A stretch of 64,000 bases of DNA, taken from NCBI GenBank assembly GCA_003864495.1, contig ML133479.1, forward strand, positions 792,294 through 856,293, in the 5' to 3' direction. Shown here in pieces: positions 33,845-52,774 of the stretch. This DNA comes from Nemopilema nomurai. Lineage: Eukaryota; Cnidaria; Scyphozoa; Rhizostomeae; Rhizostomatidae. Every line of letters starts with the position of its first letter. The first letter of the stretch is position 1. The notes beneath the pieces were generated by a model, which did no database searches, was not told the DNA's origin, and worked only from the letters and a program-made list of their open reading frames with translations. Made by a program: the position numbers and the translations under genes.

Positions 33845-35903
33845 AATTGTCGCCTCCGCTACGAAAAGCTTAAAACCTTAATAGTTCAAAAAAGAGGTAC
33901 AAGTGCAGCCTTCCTTTTTCATCTACCGCTGTTGTGATCTGTCAGCCTCGTTTCCACAAAACCTCGAGCTGAAACTCAGGCTTTCTCAGCAGAAAACCAG
34001 CAGTTAGTGTTCTCTGAAAGTAAATAAACTAGAGTGTTCAGCTTCAGAGCCCACGGCTCAAAAAGTGTTTTAGACATGTTAAGGAAACATGATGCTTTAG
34101 ACAAGTATAAAATGGCCAAAATGCGATGCAACACTGCTACCAAGAAGGCCATGATTGAGTGGCAAGCAATGATTCCAGCTCAAGCAGGGATATCACCATG
34201 ATAAAGTAGCAAGTCAACTTAATCAAATTCATTGGTGGAGGTAATCAAGCAGGACAAAAATGAATTTGGAAACACGAAGAAGATTTACAAATTTTAGAGC
34301 TTTCTTTATCGTAATTGAGTAGCATTGATATGATATAAGGCTCTTAAAATGACACTCCCATCATTTTTTGTACCAACTCAAGATTTGTCTCACTATTTGC
34401 TCGATTGTTATATTTTTTCTTTTTTGATAGGGCAGTTCAGCTGCTAAAGTCGGGAGGATGATGAGTTGAAGTGTGCAGACGTAGAAGAATTTGGAGTTGC
34501 AATATTTGTGGAAGATGGGGGCTCTAAGAAGGGGGCCAAGAAATGCTAAAATGCGCATTTCAGCCAAATACGAAAGAAACAAATCATTATTCGAATGAAT
34601 ATTTGTGAGCTCTGTTTTGCAGCTAGAAACCAACTTTGAACTGAAAATCAACCTTCAACACGGGATATTTTATTGTGATAACCATCCAGAGATGCCCGAA
34701 GCGAGGGGTGGTGGGGGTAGAAGCCCCTACTGTCATTAGTAAGGGAGCGCAATTCTTTTGTCCTGCCCCCATCTTCGTGCTACTGTCCCATTGCACTAAA
34801 CTTATCATGTGCACACTCTGAAATTGCTTGAAGAAAGTTCCAAGTAGCAGATGGCATGTCACAAGAAGTCTTCATTTTCTCACGCTGCGAGATTTTCATT
34901 GGAACAATACTGTATTTTGTCTCTAGTAAACCTCTATCATAAACTTTAGACATTTTTAAAGAGTAGTTGAAAGGAATGGCTGGGCATTGCGAAATACCCT
35001 TTTTGAAAAAAAGCAATTAAACGGAAACGAAATGATGCAAACGGAAAGCTTCAATTGACGCAAAATGCAGACAATGCATTTCAGGATGTCGTTGCTATGC
35101 CCAGCTTTTCCACTCGGTTCAAAGAATGTTGGTCCGGAAAATGTATATTGGACTAGCCTGGGTTTTATGCCATACGGCAATTGTCAATGACGACATGCGG
35201 GGAAGAAATTTAACGAAAGCGAATACAAAACCGAACAAAACCGAAGCATGGAGCCGAACGAGGAGGTGTCAGTAGTGTCCGCATTGAACTGTTACTAAAC
35301 TTGTTTGATCAAAAAAGAAAACTGTTTGTCGACGGATCTTTCATCAAGGGAATGGCCTTACAACTTTGATATCTTGATTGCCTTTCCTTCATTGGGCGGT
35401 CCCATCAGACGAAAGGAATACGTCTCTGATGAAAGCTTGGCTGGGTTCTTGGCTTTGAAGTTTTTACTCGGCTGATTTTAACAGTATCAAGGAGATCAGA
35501 ACAAAAGAGAGAATATTACTTATCCAGTACTAAATGCTATCACGAATTTCAGGACCAGAAATTTTGCCTATTTTCCAGTGTGAGTGCATGGCAGCGTTTG
35601 TTGGCTGTGTTTTGGGCTAGGCCAGTTTTCAAATTTATCTCGTCGATTGCTCAAGCCTCCAGGTGAAGAAGGTTAAATTATCAGGTCTCAAATTTGTGAA
35701 ACCAAAGGAAATTGAGGCAGGCTTCCAGTGTTAATGCCCGCAGTTGATATGTATTGTTGACAAATGACGTGCTGTTTTGAGCCAGGAAATATGTGGTGTA
35801 TTTGATGTGAACCGGGTTGAATCGCTGATCCAATTGACCTACTTACTTGAGGGGAAACGGGAAGAAGCAGTTGCAATTAGTGAAAACCAGACGGCCGATG
35901 ACC
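33845..35903. other. Divergent intergenic region between TMEM129 and the DOK gene
   Basis: About 2 kb separates the two start codons. Promoters for both genes are expected. Minus-strand open frames occur between 34361 and 35180 in different frames, but their translations match no family I recognise and they lack convincing splice sites joining them, so they are not called as genes. An in-frame stop near 35836 limits the DOK start on the plus strand. Confidence 0.5.
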
Positions 35904-38900
35904 ATGGGCGACTACTTGAGGAAAGGATATTTGCTAAAATGTCCCCAGAAAGCTAGGGCGTTCAAGGTAAATATTCTGGAAAATGTTTTACACTTTCCCA
36001 TGCCATTTTCAAACAAATAAGGTGTCTGGAACTAAAAGAAACAGAAGTATTACACTCGGCTAGTTTTGTTTTGTTCTTGACATAGGCTTTTATATAATAT
36101 ATTGTTTGATCAACCACAGAACAATAAATCATCCGTGTTAGATTATGAGTTTCAACTTTAGCTTTTTGCCAAAACTTCGCGTTAACACGAACATGTCTGT
36201 TAATCTTTACTATCTGAATTTTCATTCGATTCCTATTTCATAGATGTTAAGAAATACGTGTCTACGGGATTTCTCCTAGTAGGACTGGTATTTGTTCTGG
36301 TCAGTGACTCGTAATCTTTTAGTTGGCCCCATTAACACTTCGTTTGCATTAATATGCTTAATTAACTTTTAACCTTGAAGCTTATTTTTCCTGAAAAGAA
36401 ATTTAGACACTGGTTGCTCAAGTCTCTAGCTATCCAGAAGTCTAGATTTTTTTCTTCTAATGAAAAGGTAGAAGCGCAAGCTAAAGGGCAAAATTGGACA
36501 TTCATAAAGTTTAAACTCCGGCCATTCCTATAAGAGAAATAAACCAAACCGTTTAACCTGCCAAGTGTCTTTGTGAAAATCTTTTATTGTATTTCATCAA
36601 ATCCTTATTTTAACTTAGTCATACGGGCCAGCACGCAACTACATCAAGTATTTGTGCATGGGAAGGTATCTACACAGTTTTGAGGGCAGCTGTAGCCTTA
36701 GGATCTTTTGGTTTGTTTTTCTACACCCCATGGGGCTGGATGTTTTAAGCTGGTTATAGGTATGACTCCAGAATTAGCATGTTGTGGGAAAAGATCATTA
36801 TTTGCTTATTTTCAAGGATTATCACAGTTCAAACTGTGATTAGCATGTGAATATTTTTTGGGCATTCACAAATCAATGGTCTCAATCATGATTCCTTTTA
36901 AATCAATGATCGATCCAATCTAAGGAATTTTCTGTGTAGAACTAGTAAATCAAGGCTTTTTTGAAGTATGTGAAGCAAATTGCCACATTGGTTTCTACTG
37001 ACTTCCCCATCTTTTCTACATCAAGAATTTTCTGCATCCTTGTTGTCAAAAATGGTCTTTTTGCCAATAGGAATACATTAGCTTTACATCAATCAAATTT
37101 TTTCCTAGACTTGTGCAAATTGTATGTACAGCTTTATGTGTATATTGGTCAGGTCACTAAGCAGTTACCTAAGTTGGCCTATGGTTTAAGGCTAGGTCCT
37201 TTTTGGAAATCTGAAATGTGAATATGTATGTTTAAATTTTTCTCAAAATGGCAAGCCACAATAAAGAATTTATAGTCTGGATCATAATAGCATCATGTTT
37301 GTCACAATTATATATTATAGTATTTACATTAACAATATTGTAGACATAATATCATAATTTTTATAATTTACAGCAGGAAACAAAGTTATGGAAGTCCAGC
37401 AATTCGACATATCTTATTAGAAGTATATATATACTGTAGTAGCATTTTAGAAACAGAAAGTCATTGAAATTTCTAGAAATCAGATTACTTTCTATGTGCA
37501 GCCATAAAAGCAGTCCTAGGATGAATTTTTCATGGAACGGAATAGGGTTAATAACTTTCATGGAACAATATTAGAAGATTTACCCTTTTTTGTATTCCAA
37601 AAATTATCTTGTCATGCAAAACAAGATTTGCTTTTTCTCTGAATGTGTAATGTGGTTTGGCTAATTAAAGAACATGGTCGCAAACATAATTGCATTGAAC
37701 TTATGACCTTTAAAACTCAAGAGCTCAGTAAACAGTGCATGCTTTTCTATCTTTTAGCTGTGAGCCCTTGTAATTGATTTTTTAATAAAGCTTGTTGGGT
37801 GTAAGTCTTTTTGATAGAAAGTGGCCTTAAATTCTTTCCAGAAATTCATATATTTATTTCCTGCAATTCAGTTCACATTTCATTGTAATTCCTGTACCCC
37901 CTTTTTCCCAAAACATTTCTTTATAAGTTCATGTGATATGATAGAGTAGAAAGTGGAATCCAGGAAACATTACTCTCCACGATGGGGTTAGAGTAAATTT
38001 TACAGGTTTATTCTTATTTAATTTGACTTTACAGCCATTTCAAGAGAGTCTAATTTCAAGCAAATCACTGTTGTGTTGAAGGATAAGATAATTTCATTAT
38101 GATATCTTTATTTGGTCATAATGCTAGGCCCCAAATCGGATCTATAGGCAGAAACCTTTGTTTCTGTGGATTTTGCTGGACACTCCACAATCCAGAAAAG
38201 AGTTTCTGACCTGATTTTGAACAATTCTCCTATTTATTCTTGCCATTAGTGTTGAGTTTTGAATTTTCCAATGTTATTTTCTAGTGTATGCTAAAGGTCA
38301 GGATCCAGTTTGTTATTGCATTTGTATCACAATTATCAGCCATGATAAAGCCTTGGCACCAGCCATTTCCTTGCTGTATAGTAGACCTCCTCTTTTCATC
38401 TCCATTGTAAACATGCTGTGAAATCCATTAAGAAATTATCTGCTTTCAAATTCGTTCACTAACAGGTACTGTTTTGAAATATTACTGGTCGATTGGCGCC
38501 ATTCCAGGCCTCCACACCGCATCGCATTTTCGGTAGATTCTAATAACCACCAGTCCCCCTATTGAACTCGAACGAGCTCGTTGATCCAGTCTGTTGGTTT
38601 TATGACGTCATAACAGGTTTTCTAATGCGGGAATTTCGAGTACAACCATGCTGCAGCCTCGCTATATATTGTTTCATCTGCTTTTAACGAGCAGAAGAAT
38701 AACATGGCTTTCTAGGCTATAATTAATAGCACACAAAATTACCCGTAATTACCTGTTCACTTCTCTTGCGCTCCCCTTTGAACGGGAAATGTTCGCCCTG
38801 CACGCAGAAACCTCCTGATTATATAGCTTGTTTCTGTTAAACTTACAAAAGTTTCATTTCTAATATAGACTTACAAATAATGCTCTCCCTTCGAGTTTAG

Positions 38901-41900
38901 GCAAATGTTTATGTTCATCCGGGTTATAAATTATGTAGGTATGTGCGAGGAACGCATTTTGGTAAAAATTGGTTCATCAACGTAGAAACGAAAACGATAA
39001 TTATGATTAAATCGATAGGCGCTTTTATTCAAAGACGTTTATAGACAAGCTCGTTTTTTCCAATTGCGTCTTAATTCTGAATCCATAATCCTGACCTTGG
39101 TTTTATTTACGTCAGAAATGGAACTCTCGCTGGTTCGTGCTGTACGGAAACAGCGCACGTGGGAGGGTGCGACTCGAATACTACGACAACGAAAAGACAT
39201 GGCAGCTGGAGAAGGGCAAGCGAATCATCCCACTCGTCCACTGTGTAAGCATAAAGCCGGTTTGGAATAAGGACTATAACAACGTCTTGGAGATTGTCAC
39301 ATCCGATAAAACGTTCTACTTGGGCGCAGGGAACAAGGACGAAGAGAAGGCTTGGTTCAAGTCCCTGTGCAAGGTCGTCTTCGGCAACGCAAATAGGAAC
39401 AGCATCGTGCACGTGATCGAGCGGCCAGACGCCTTTGATATTGGCTACAGCAGCCTGGACCGAGCCGCGGAAATCGACAGCAACCTGTCCAGAAGCCAAA
39501 GTAGCACCCTTGCGCAGAGCTCGCCCCAGCTCTCTAAGATTATGGGCAGTCGCGAGAAGCTAAGCCTGAACACCACTGGCAACAGCGATTTGAACATTAC
39601 CATCAGCAGCATGGACATGACTCCGAGAAACGCAGCATCCTCGATGAGTGGCGAAATATCGAGTCTAGTCTCGTTCGAATCTGGTTTCGATGACTCCGCC
39701 AGTGTGATCTCCAGTGTTACTGAAGGTAGGCCGAATCGCAATTTGAAGTCACTACTTTTTCACGCAGTATGCCTTTCGGTTTCTTATGTGATGGTAAACC
39801 AGACAGCAAATGGGGCTGGCTGTTTAGAAACAGGCCATTGAAACCCGTTGAACCGAGTATAGGTAGAGAATTAACGAGGGGGGAGGGGGGTTTGGGGCGT
39901 TGGATTTTTGCTTAAATCTTTATACTTCTTTTGCTATAATGAAGCTGTTTCAGCATCTTTATGTGGTAGATTGAGATGTCTACCAATGCAAATTGCCTGA
40001 TTCTTAGAGCAAATGATCAAGAGACCTATGAATGAACGAAGCTGAATGTTTTCTTTTTATTTTCAAGCTGTACACAGGTACAATGTGACTGTTAGGCCGA
40101 CCATTGCATCGCAAGAAGCAGGCATGACGGGACAGTACGTACTACAGATCACCCCTGCGACGCTGACGCTGCAAGAGGCCGCCTCTGACAACATTGCGGC
40201 CGAGTGGCAGATCCAGCATTTGCGAAGGTACGGGCGGGGCAGGACGAAATTCTCCTTCGAAGCCGGTGATAAGTGCCAATCGGGAATCGGCGTCTATACT
40301 TTCAATACAATGGAAGGGGATCAGATATTCCACCTAGTTGACATGTATGCCAGGAAAATCTCGTCACTGCAGAGAAAGGACCACAAAGATAAGCGCATCT
40401 CGATGCCGGGGGAGACGTTCAAGCCTCTTAGTGAGACGAGGCAGCGAGCGAAATCCGAAGGGAGGCTGATCGATAGCACCGACGATCTAACTGTTAAGGA
40501 GTTCACGGACACGTTGGGGTACATGCCAGTAAAGGGCCTCTCTGCAGCCCAAAGCTCCTTCCCATCGAAGAACCGGGCCTGCACTCTCGATGTTATTAAG
40601 GATAATGAGGGAGCCGAAAAACAGGGTAGTTTGAATGCTTTCCAAAGGCCAAGGTCGCGTACTGACGTTTCTGTCGAAAAAGATGCCGCTAGGCGCATAC
40701 AAGCGACGCAAGACCAAAAGCCAATGGGCGAGTCGATGGAGAGCTTGCTGCAAAATCCAGCGAACTCTGATTTGAAGAGCGGCTTGGAAGCTGCGAAGGC
40801 GCGTGTGGACGATGATAGTGTTGATAAGAAAAATGGTGGCGATTTTCAGAGAAGAGTGGAAAACGTTGACGATATTAGAGAGGAAAAGGAGACTTGTATT
40901 GAAAGAAAGTCAGAGAACGAACTATTTAAAGATATGGAAAATAACGTACTGAATAAATCTGAGGATTTGTTGGTTAAGAATGAAATGGAAGTAGAAGGAA
41001 GTAAGAACGAGGAGCAGACGAATCTTGAAATTTCAGAACAAAAAGAACATTGGTCCATCGTTAGATATAGAGCCAGCTAACGTGGATGCTACCAATGGAC
41101 AGACAGAAATTTCGGAAAAATTAGAGAACGAACAGACTGATGTTTATAAAAAATTAGGTAATGGGAATGTCCATTCGGATACAAAAGCAATCGTTGAAGA
41201 AGGAGTAGACCAGCGTGATGGACCAGCGAAGACTGGGAATACCGAAGTTTCCTCTCATGAAACAAAGGAGGACTTGCCTGCTGAAGTTGAGAAACAAGAC
41301 TTCTCTAAAAGACGAAAATTGAGAAAGCTTGCTCAAAGAAATAAGAGCTTCGAATTCGGCTCGATTTCAGAGAAGGCCTCTGACAACAAAAAACATTCTG
41401 GCTCGTTTTCATCGTTTGATTACCGCAAGTACAGAGACAACAACGAACCGGTTTACAAGACTGGTAAGCGGCCTTCTTTTCTGAGTAGTCTTAACTTCTT
41501 TGTAGTTCTTCTTACTCCTCTGCTCTTTTGCGAAATTCAAGTTACAGTATGCGGGTGGTGCCAAGTCAGTTGTAGCTTAGTGGAAATTTAGACTCTTTTA
41601 GCGAACCAGTGAACTCTGACCATTGGATCTCTGTATACCTTCACGCAAAGAGGGTACTTTGTATTTGTTAATACTTAGCATCTAGGAAAAATTGTATACC
41701 TCTCTTGAGGTTATTAAAAAGGCTTCATTTTCTGGGGAATCTTTCGTGCGTATCTTTCGTGCGTGCCAAGGGGAGTAAAAAGTGCACTCATTCCCAAAAA
41801 TATTTATCATTTAAAGTGGCTATAATTTAGTACAACGAATTCCTTCTCACTGATTATCATTATTTAGACTGTGCTATTGCTGTTTCATTGTGCAGTTTCA

Positions 41901-42672
41901 TTTGTGTCTCAGTGAGTTCCATTCGGTAGTTGCAAATTGTTGCTGATTAGTGCCTCCTTTTAAAGCCCAGCCTCGTTTCGCTGGGCTTTTTTGTCCTTAC
42001 GTGTATAGATGGCTACCTGTTGAAGCTATGTTCCAAAACCACGCTGGTTGATTCGCTGCTTCGACTTCTATTGCCCTTCAGTTTGATGTGTGTTGCGACA
42101 TGTGTATGAGGGTATAAACAACCCTATTCGTATTTCAGTGATCAAACAGTACAGGGTAAACACGACAAGGCATCAAACACACTCGTAGATTGTTCTAAAC
42201 CCATTCCCATATCAACAGCAGTATGTTATGTTTCCATTTCTTACTTAAATTCATTCGTCTTATTGCTCAGTATTCGCCACAGCATTGAGAAGGCAACCTG
42301 CAGCTTCAAATTAGAGAGTTGGTTATCGGGTCTAAGCTGCCAATTTGATATGCTTTCAGCTAGTTTTAGGTAGAGGTATCTCGTTTCAGGAATATTTTCC
42401 AATAAATTTTAGCGCAGTGATGTCTTATGCGTTTGGAATTTTTATTGAAATTTGACGGAAGATTTTAATTGTGCCACGAATTCCTTTTAGAAAATGGACC
42501 GAGGAAGTTGCAGCGTTTTGCATCGGTGATGAGGACAGTAGAGATGTATGAGAAAATATCCACCGCTGCCACAGATGCCCGACAGAAAAGCTACACGCTG
42601 TGGAAGAGAAAGTCATTGCGATCAAGCCAGAAGCCTGAAGTGACCAAGCGAGCCAACGACTCGAATATGTGA
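35904..42672 (+). CDS. DOK-family adaptor with PH and IRS-type PTB domains; apparent frameshift
   Basis: Scaffold acting downstream of receptor tyrosine kinases, most like DOK1-3. Exons: 35904-35966, 39116-39725, 40068-41463, 42491-42672. The PH domain spans exons 1-2 (residues ~5-109): GYLLKCPQ, WNSRWFVLYGNSARGRVRLE, AWFKSLCKVVF. A Ser-rich linker of ~115 residues follows. The PTB domain (~225-326) has YVLQITPATLTLQ and LRRYGRGRTKFSFEAG, where the two Arg contact phosphotyrosine. The ~420-residue tail is charged (KE-rich) with few tyrosines, among them GYMPVKG, DVYKKLG, EPVYKTG and EMYEKIS. Exon 3 changes frame near 41040-41044: upstream reading stops at 41078-41080, while the frame one base off stays open to the exon end. 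Splice phases close only if one base is extra there (about 749 residues). A second in-frame ATG lies 6 bases upstream at 35898; an upstream stop is near 35836. Confidence 0.9.
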
Positions 42673-45523
42673 CCGGATGCGAATTCCCTCAGTGCGGGCT
42701 GTTATTTGCCCGGGTACCAGTTTGTGTGGTTATTGCGGTAGCGAAACCACCAGCAATAGAGACGCAAATAATACTCCGATATGAAAGTTTATCTACCTTT
42801 TGTATCTATCTTTACAAACCCATTTGACGCGAACAAACGCAGTTGATTCTTTGAGGTCAGGGATCAGTTTAATCGGTTGCCCACATTCTTTCCCTGACCT
42901 GAGATAACCGCTTTGTAGCCGCAGTTTTATTCACAGTCCAAATTACGGTGCGACCGCTGTTTCTTTAAACTGCTTTATGCTTCAGTTTTATGTTGCAATG
43001 ACCTGACATATCAGAAGATCATCATCATAACTATGCTGGCTTTCTCCATAAGGATGACGTACAGTTTGGGGCCAAATGCACCCACCAATTTCCAGGGGCT
43101 TGTTAGATTATTTTTGTTTTTTGAATCTTGTTGCTCCCCAATCCCCTCTAGAAACAACCGCTGTTTATGATGGTGATGCTATCTCGCTGTACAGGCTAAC
43201 ACCATTCAACTTTTGCTCTTTTTGCATATAAACAGTTCGTATCCAGTCATTTAGGTTAAACTCCACACAGCCTTAGATGTATTTTGTGCAGAAAGCTAGA
43301 TTATTCATAGGCAACATTGCCAGAGCAAATCTCGTTCAATTTATAGATTACACAGTTCCTATACGTATACATAGACTAAATCGTTTCGTAGAAATTAGAA
43401 TCGTGTTGCTTCGGATAAAGCAACTTATTTGATTGCATTGCAATTGATTTGTTGCTGCAAGCGATGCGATGCGGCCATCCAGGTTAAACTTTGCTTTTAT
43501 AAGTTTGTTGACTATTGGCTTTGTATATTGAAGTCAGTAAAACTTTGTATAAATAAGTAGAGATAGGGTCATTAGAGAAAGTGTTTAGAGAATGATTTAC
43601 GATCAATGTAAAAGCAGTTGTTTCTTATTCTGTTGGCATTGTCAGAATCACAGTCTGATTGAAATCTGTCTCGATTTGTTCCAACCTCCAGAAGTTAGAG
43701 CAATTTGCTCTAATAATAATTTAATAATAAGTAATAAGTAATTAGAGTAATAATGTCCCGTCAACCTAAAACCCAATTTTGTTTATTGGAGGACACAGTG
43801 CCTTCCTTGGCACTTTCTTTTTCGGTCTTTTGGTCCTTAAAAGTGCTGCTATTGTGGATTCTTACTTCCAGCATGTCTTTTGCTTGCCCTACAATGGAAA
43901 CATTTCGCTGTGCATGGAACATGCCTTATATTAATTTGTATGAAGCAATTTAACCTTAAACAGTTACAGAAGAGGGAACAAAGCTGCCAATTAAACCGAC
44001 AAGAGCTGAAAGCAACAAGAATGTGTTGCAAATCATGAATTTGAGGTTTGCACTTGATTATTTAGACCTTTGGCGCATAACTTGACTGGGGTGAACAGAA
44101 TTCCTTTGCATTCTGATTGGATATCGTTAGCAAGGGATGAGAAAGGGGATTGTAAAAGAGGGTAGAAGGAAAATGATCACTTTTTTGCCACATTTCAAAT
44201 TATGATAGCACTTAACCATCGAAATCCATTAATGAATGTAACTGACCGATTCGGCTTTTGAGAATCTTCTATAATAACCACACAACTGCATTTGACGCGA
44301 ATTTCGCTGTGCTGAAAAGAGAGTATTGTCTAGTATAAGTAACTCTTTGTGTCTTAAGATTGGCTAGAACGTCTCCACGTCCTAGAGGAGGATTCCCGCG
44401 ACTTCATTCTCTCTTCTGTGCGAAAAGGCCAGTCTCCTAATTTTCCCTCTTTCTTTCCCCTTACCAAAAATAAATCTATTTTATTTTCCCTCTTTTTCTT
44501 TCCCTTTGTCTATCTATCTTTTTGTTTGAAATGGGGTCATTTATTTTTCCACCTTTCCATTTCAAATAAGAATAGAACGCACACTTTCTTAAATGACGAA
44601 TTCTGAAAAAACACAACTGCATTTGGCATGACTGTCAAGGAATGAATAGGTCGTACATGTGTAATTTAACATAGAAACTACTGGGTTTGCAATTTTCTAA
44701 CCATGAAATCTTCGAGCAATATATTTTCCCAAACCTTCAGCCCTATTTGAAATCAACACAGAAAACTAGGAAAAGACAGCAAAAATGCTCACTCAGCAAA
44801 ATGCATTCTAAATAGTAATTGCAAAATGAAGTAGACTTACTAGAAATGCAGTTAATTCATCAAATGAATGAAATGATTTGAAAGAATGAAGAAAACATCT
44901 ATTTGAAATGAAAGGCGCAAGCAATTCAAAATTGTAATGGCGTAATAAGCTGCGTGAATGTAAAATATTTAATCGGATGTGGGTATAACAAGAAGAAGAA
45001 AGAATAGAAGAAGTAATGAATGCAGCGTTAAGCACCAACTAGGACACAACAGATCTCCTCCGAGGTCTGGGCTCCACACACAATAATCTACGTCACCATC
45101 TCACAGGCTGACCTATGGGGAAACCTAACTTTTATAAACTGCATTGAAAGTGAAAAAAAGGTTGACTGAATTTGTCACCATGACAAAATGCCAAAACATT
45201 GTACAGGCAGACTAGACAAACACTATTTAAATTCCATAAACACTATTTAAATTCCCGCTTGCAAGATGGAATCCTAAAAATTTTCAAAGTATTGTAGGCC
45301 AAACAACTCTCACTTCAAATTACGCATGCATCAACTGTGCCAACCTTCAAGCTAAATTTTTCTCATGAATTTTCACCTAAAAGCTTTTTAAAAATACTTT
45401 TGAACAAATTCCTGTAGGCGAGTCACATTGGGTTGTCGGAGATCTATAGATGAAAAGCATCTTTGCTTGTGCATTTGGGATGCGTGTGTTCGCGTAAATG
45501 AATGGGCGTAGCCTCGAAGCTAC
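42673..45523. other. Convergent intergenic region between DOK and LETM1
   Basis: Holds the 3' UTRs of DOK (plus) and LETM1 (minus). TAA-rich simple sequence lies at 43710-43752. 'AAACACTATTTAAATTCC' is directly repeated at about 45220-45255. A dense pyrimidine run lies near 44440-44520. Nothing coding is recognised. Confidence 0.5.
42854..42900 (+). other. Inverted repeat in the DOK 3' UTR
   Basis: AGGTCAGGGA (42854-42863) is followed 27 bases later by its perfect reverse complement TCCCTGACCT (42891-42900). A transcript would fold into a 10-bp stem with a 27-nt loop. It lies 180 bases after the DOK stop codon, so it is probably in the 3' UTR. The stem is too short for a normal microRNA precursor. 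It might be a stability or protein-binding element. Confidence 0.55.

Positions 45524-52774
<7,251 letters not shown>

Noticed and set aside
34361..35180. Series of minus-strand frames between TMEM129 and DOK
   Set aside because: They are in different frames, have no similarity I recognise and no consistent splice sites. They may be decayed transposon but cannot be supported.
39107..39499. 130-codon minus-strand frame opposite DOK exon 2
   Set aside because: Antisense shadow of the PH-domain exon, caused by its higher GC content.
41001..41036. Cryptic intron that would explain the DOK frame change
   Set aside because: It is only 36 nt, shorter than a workable animal intron, and divisible by three, so it cannot change frame.
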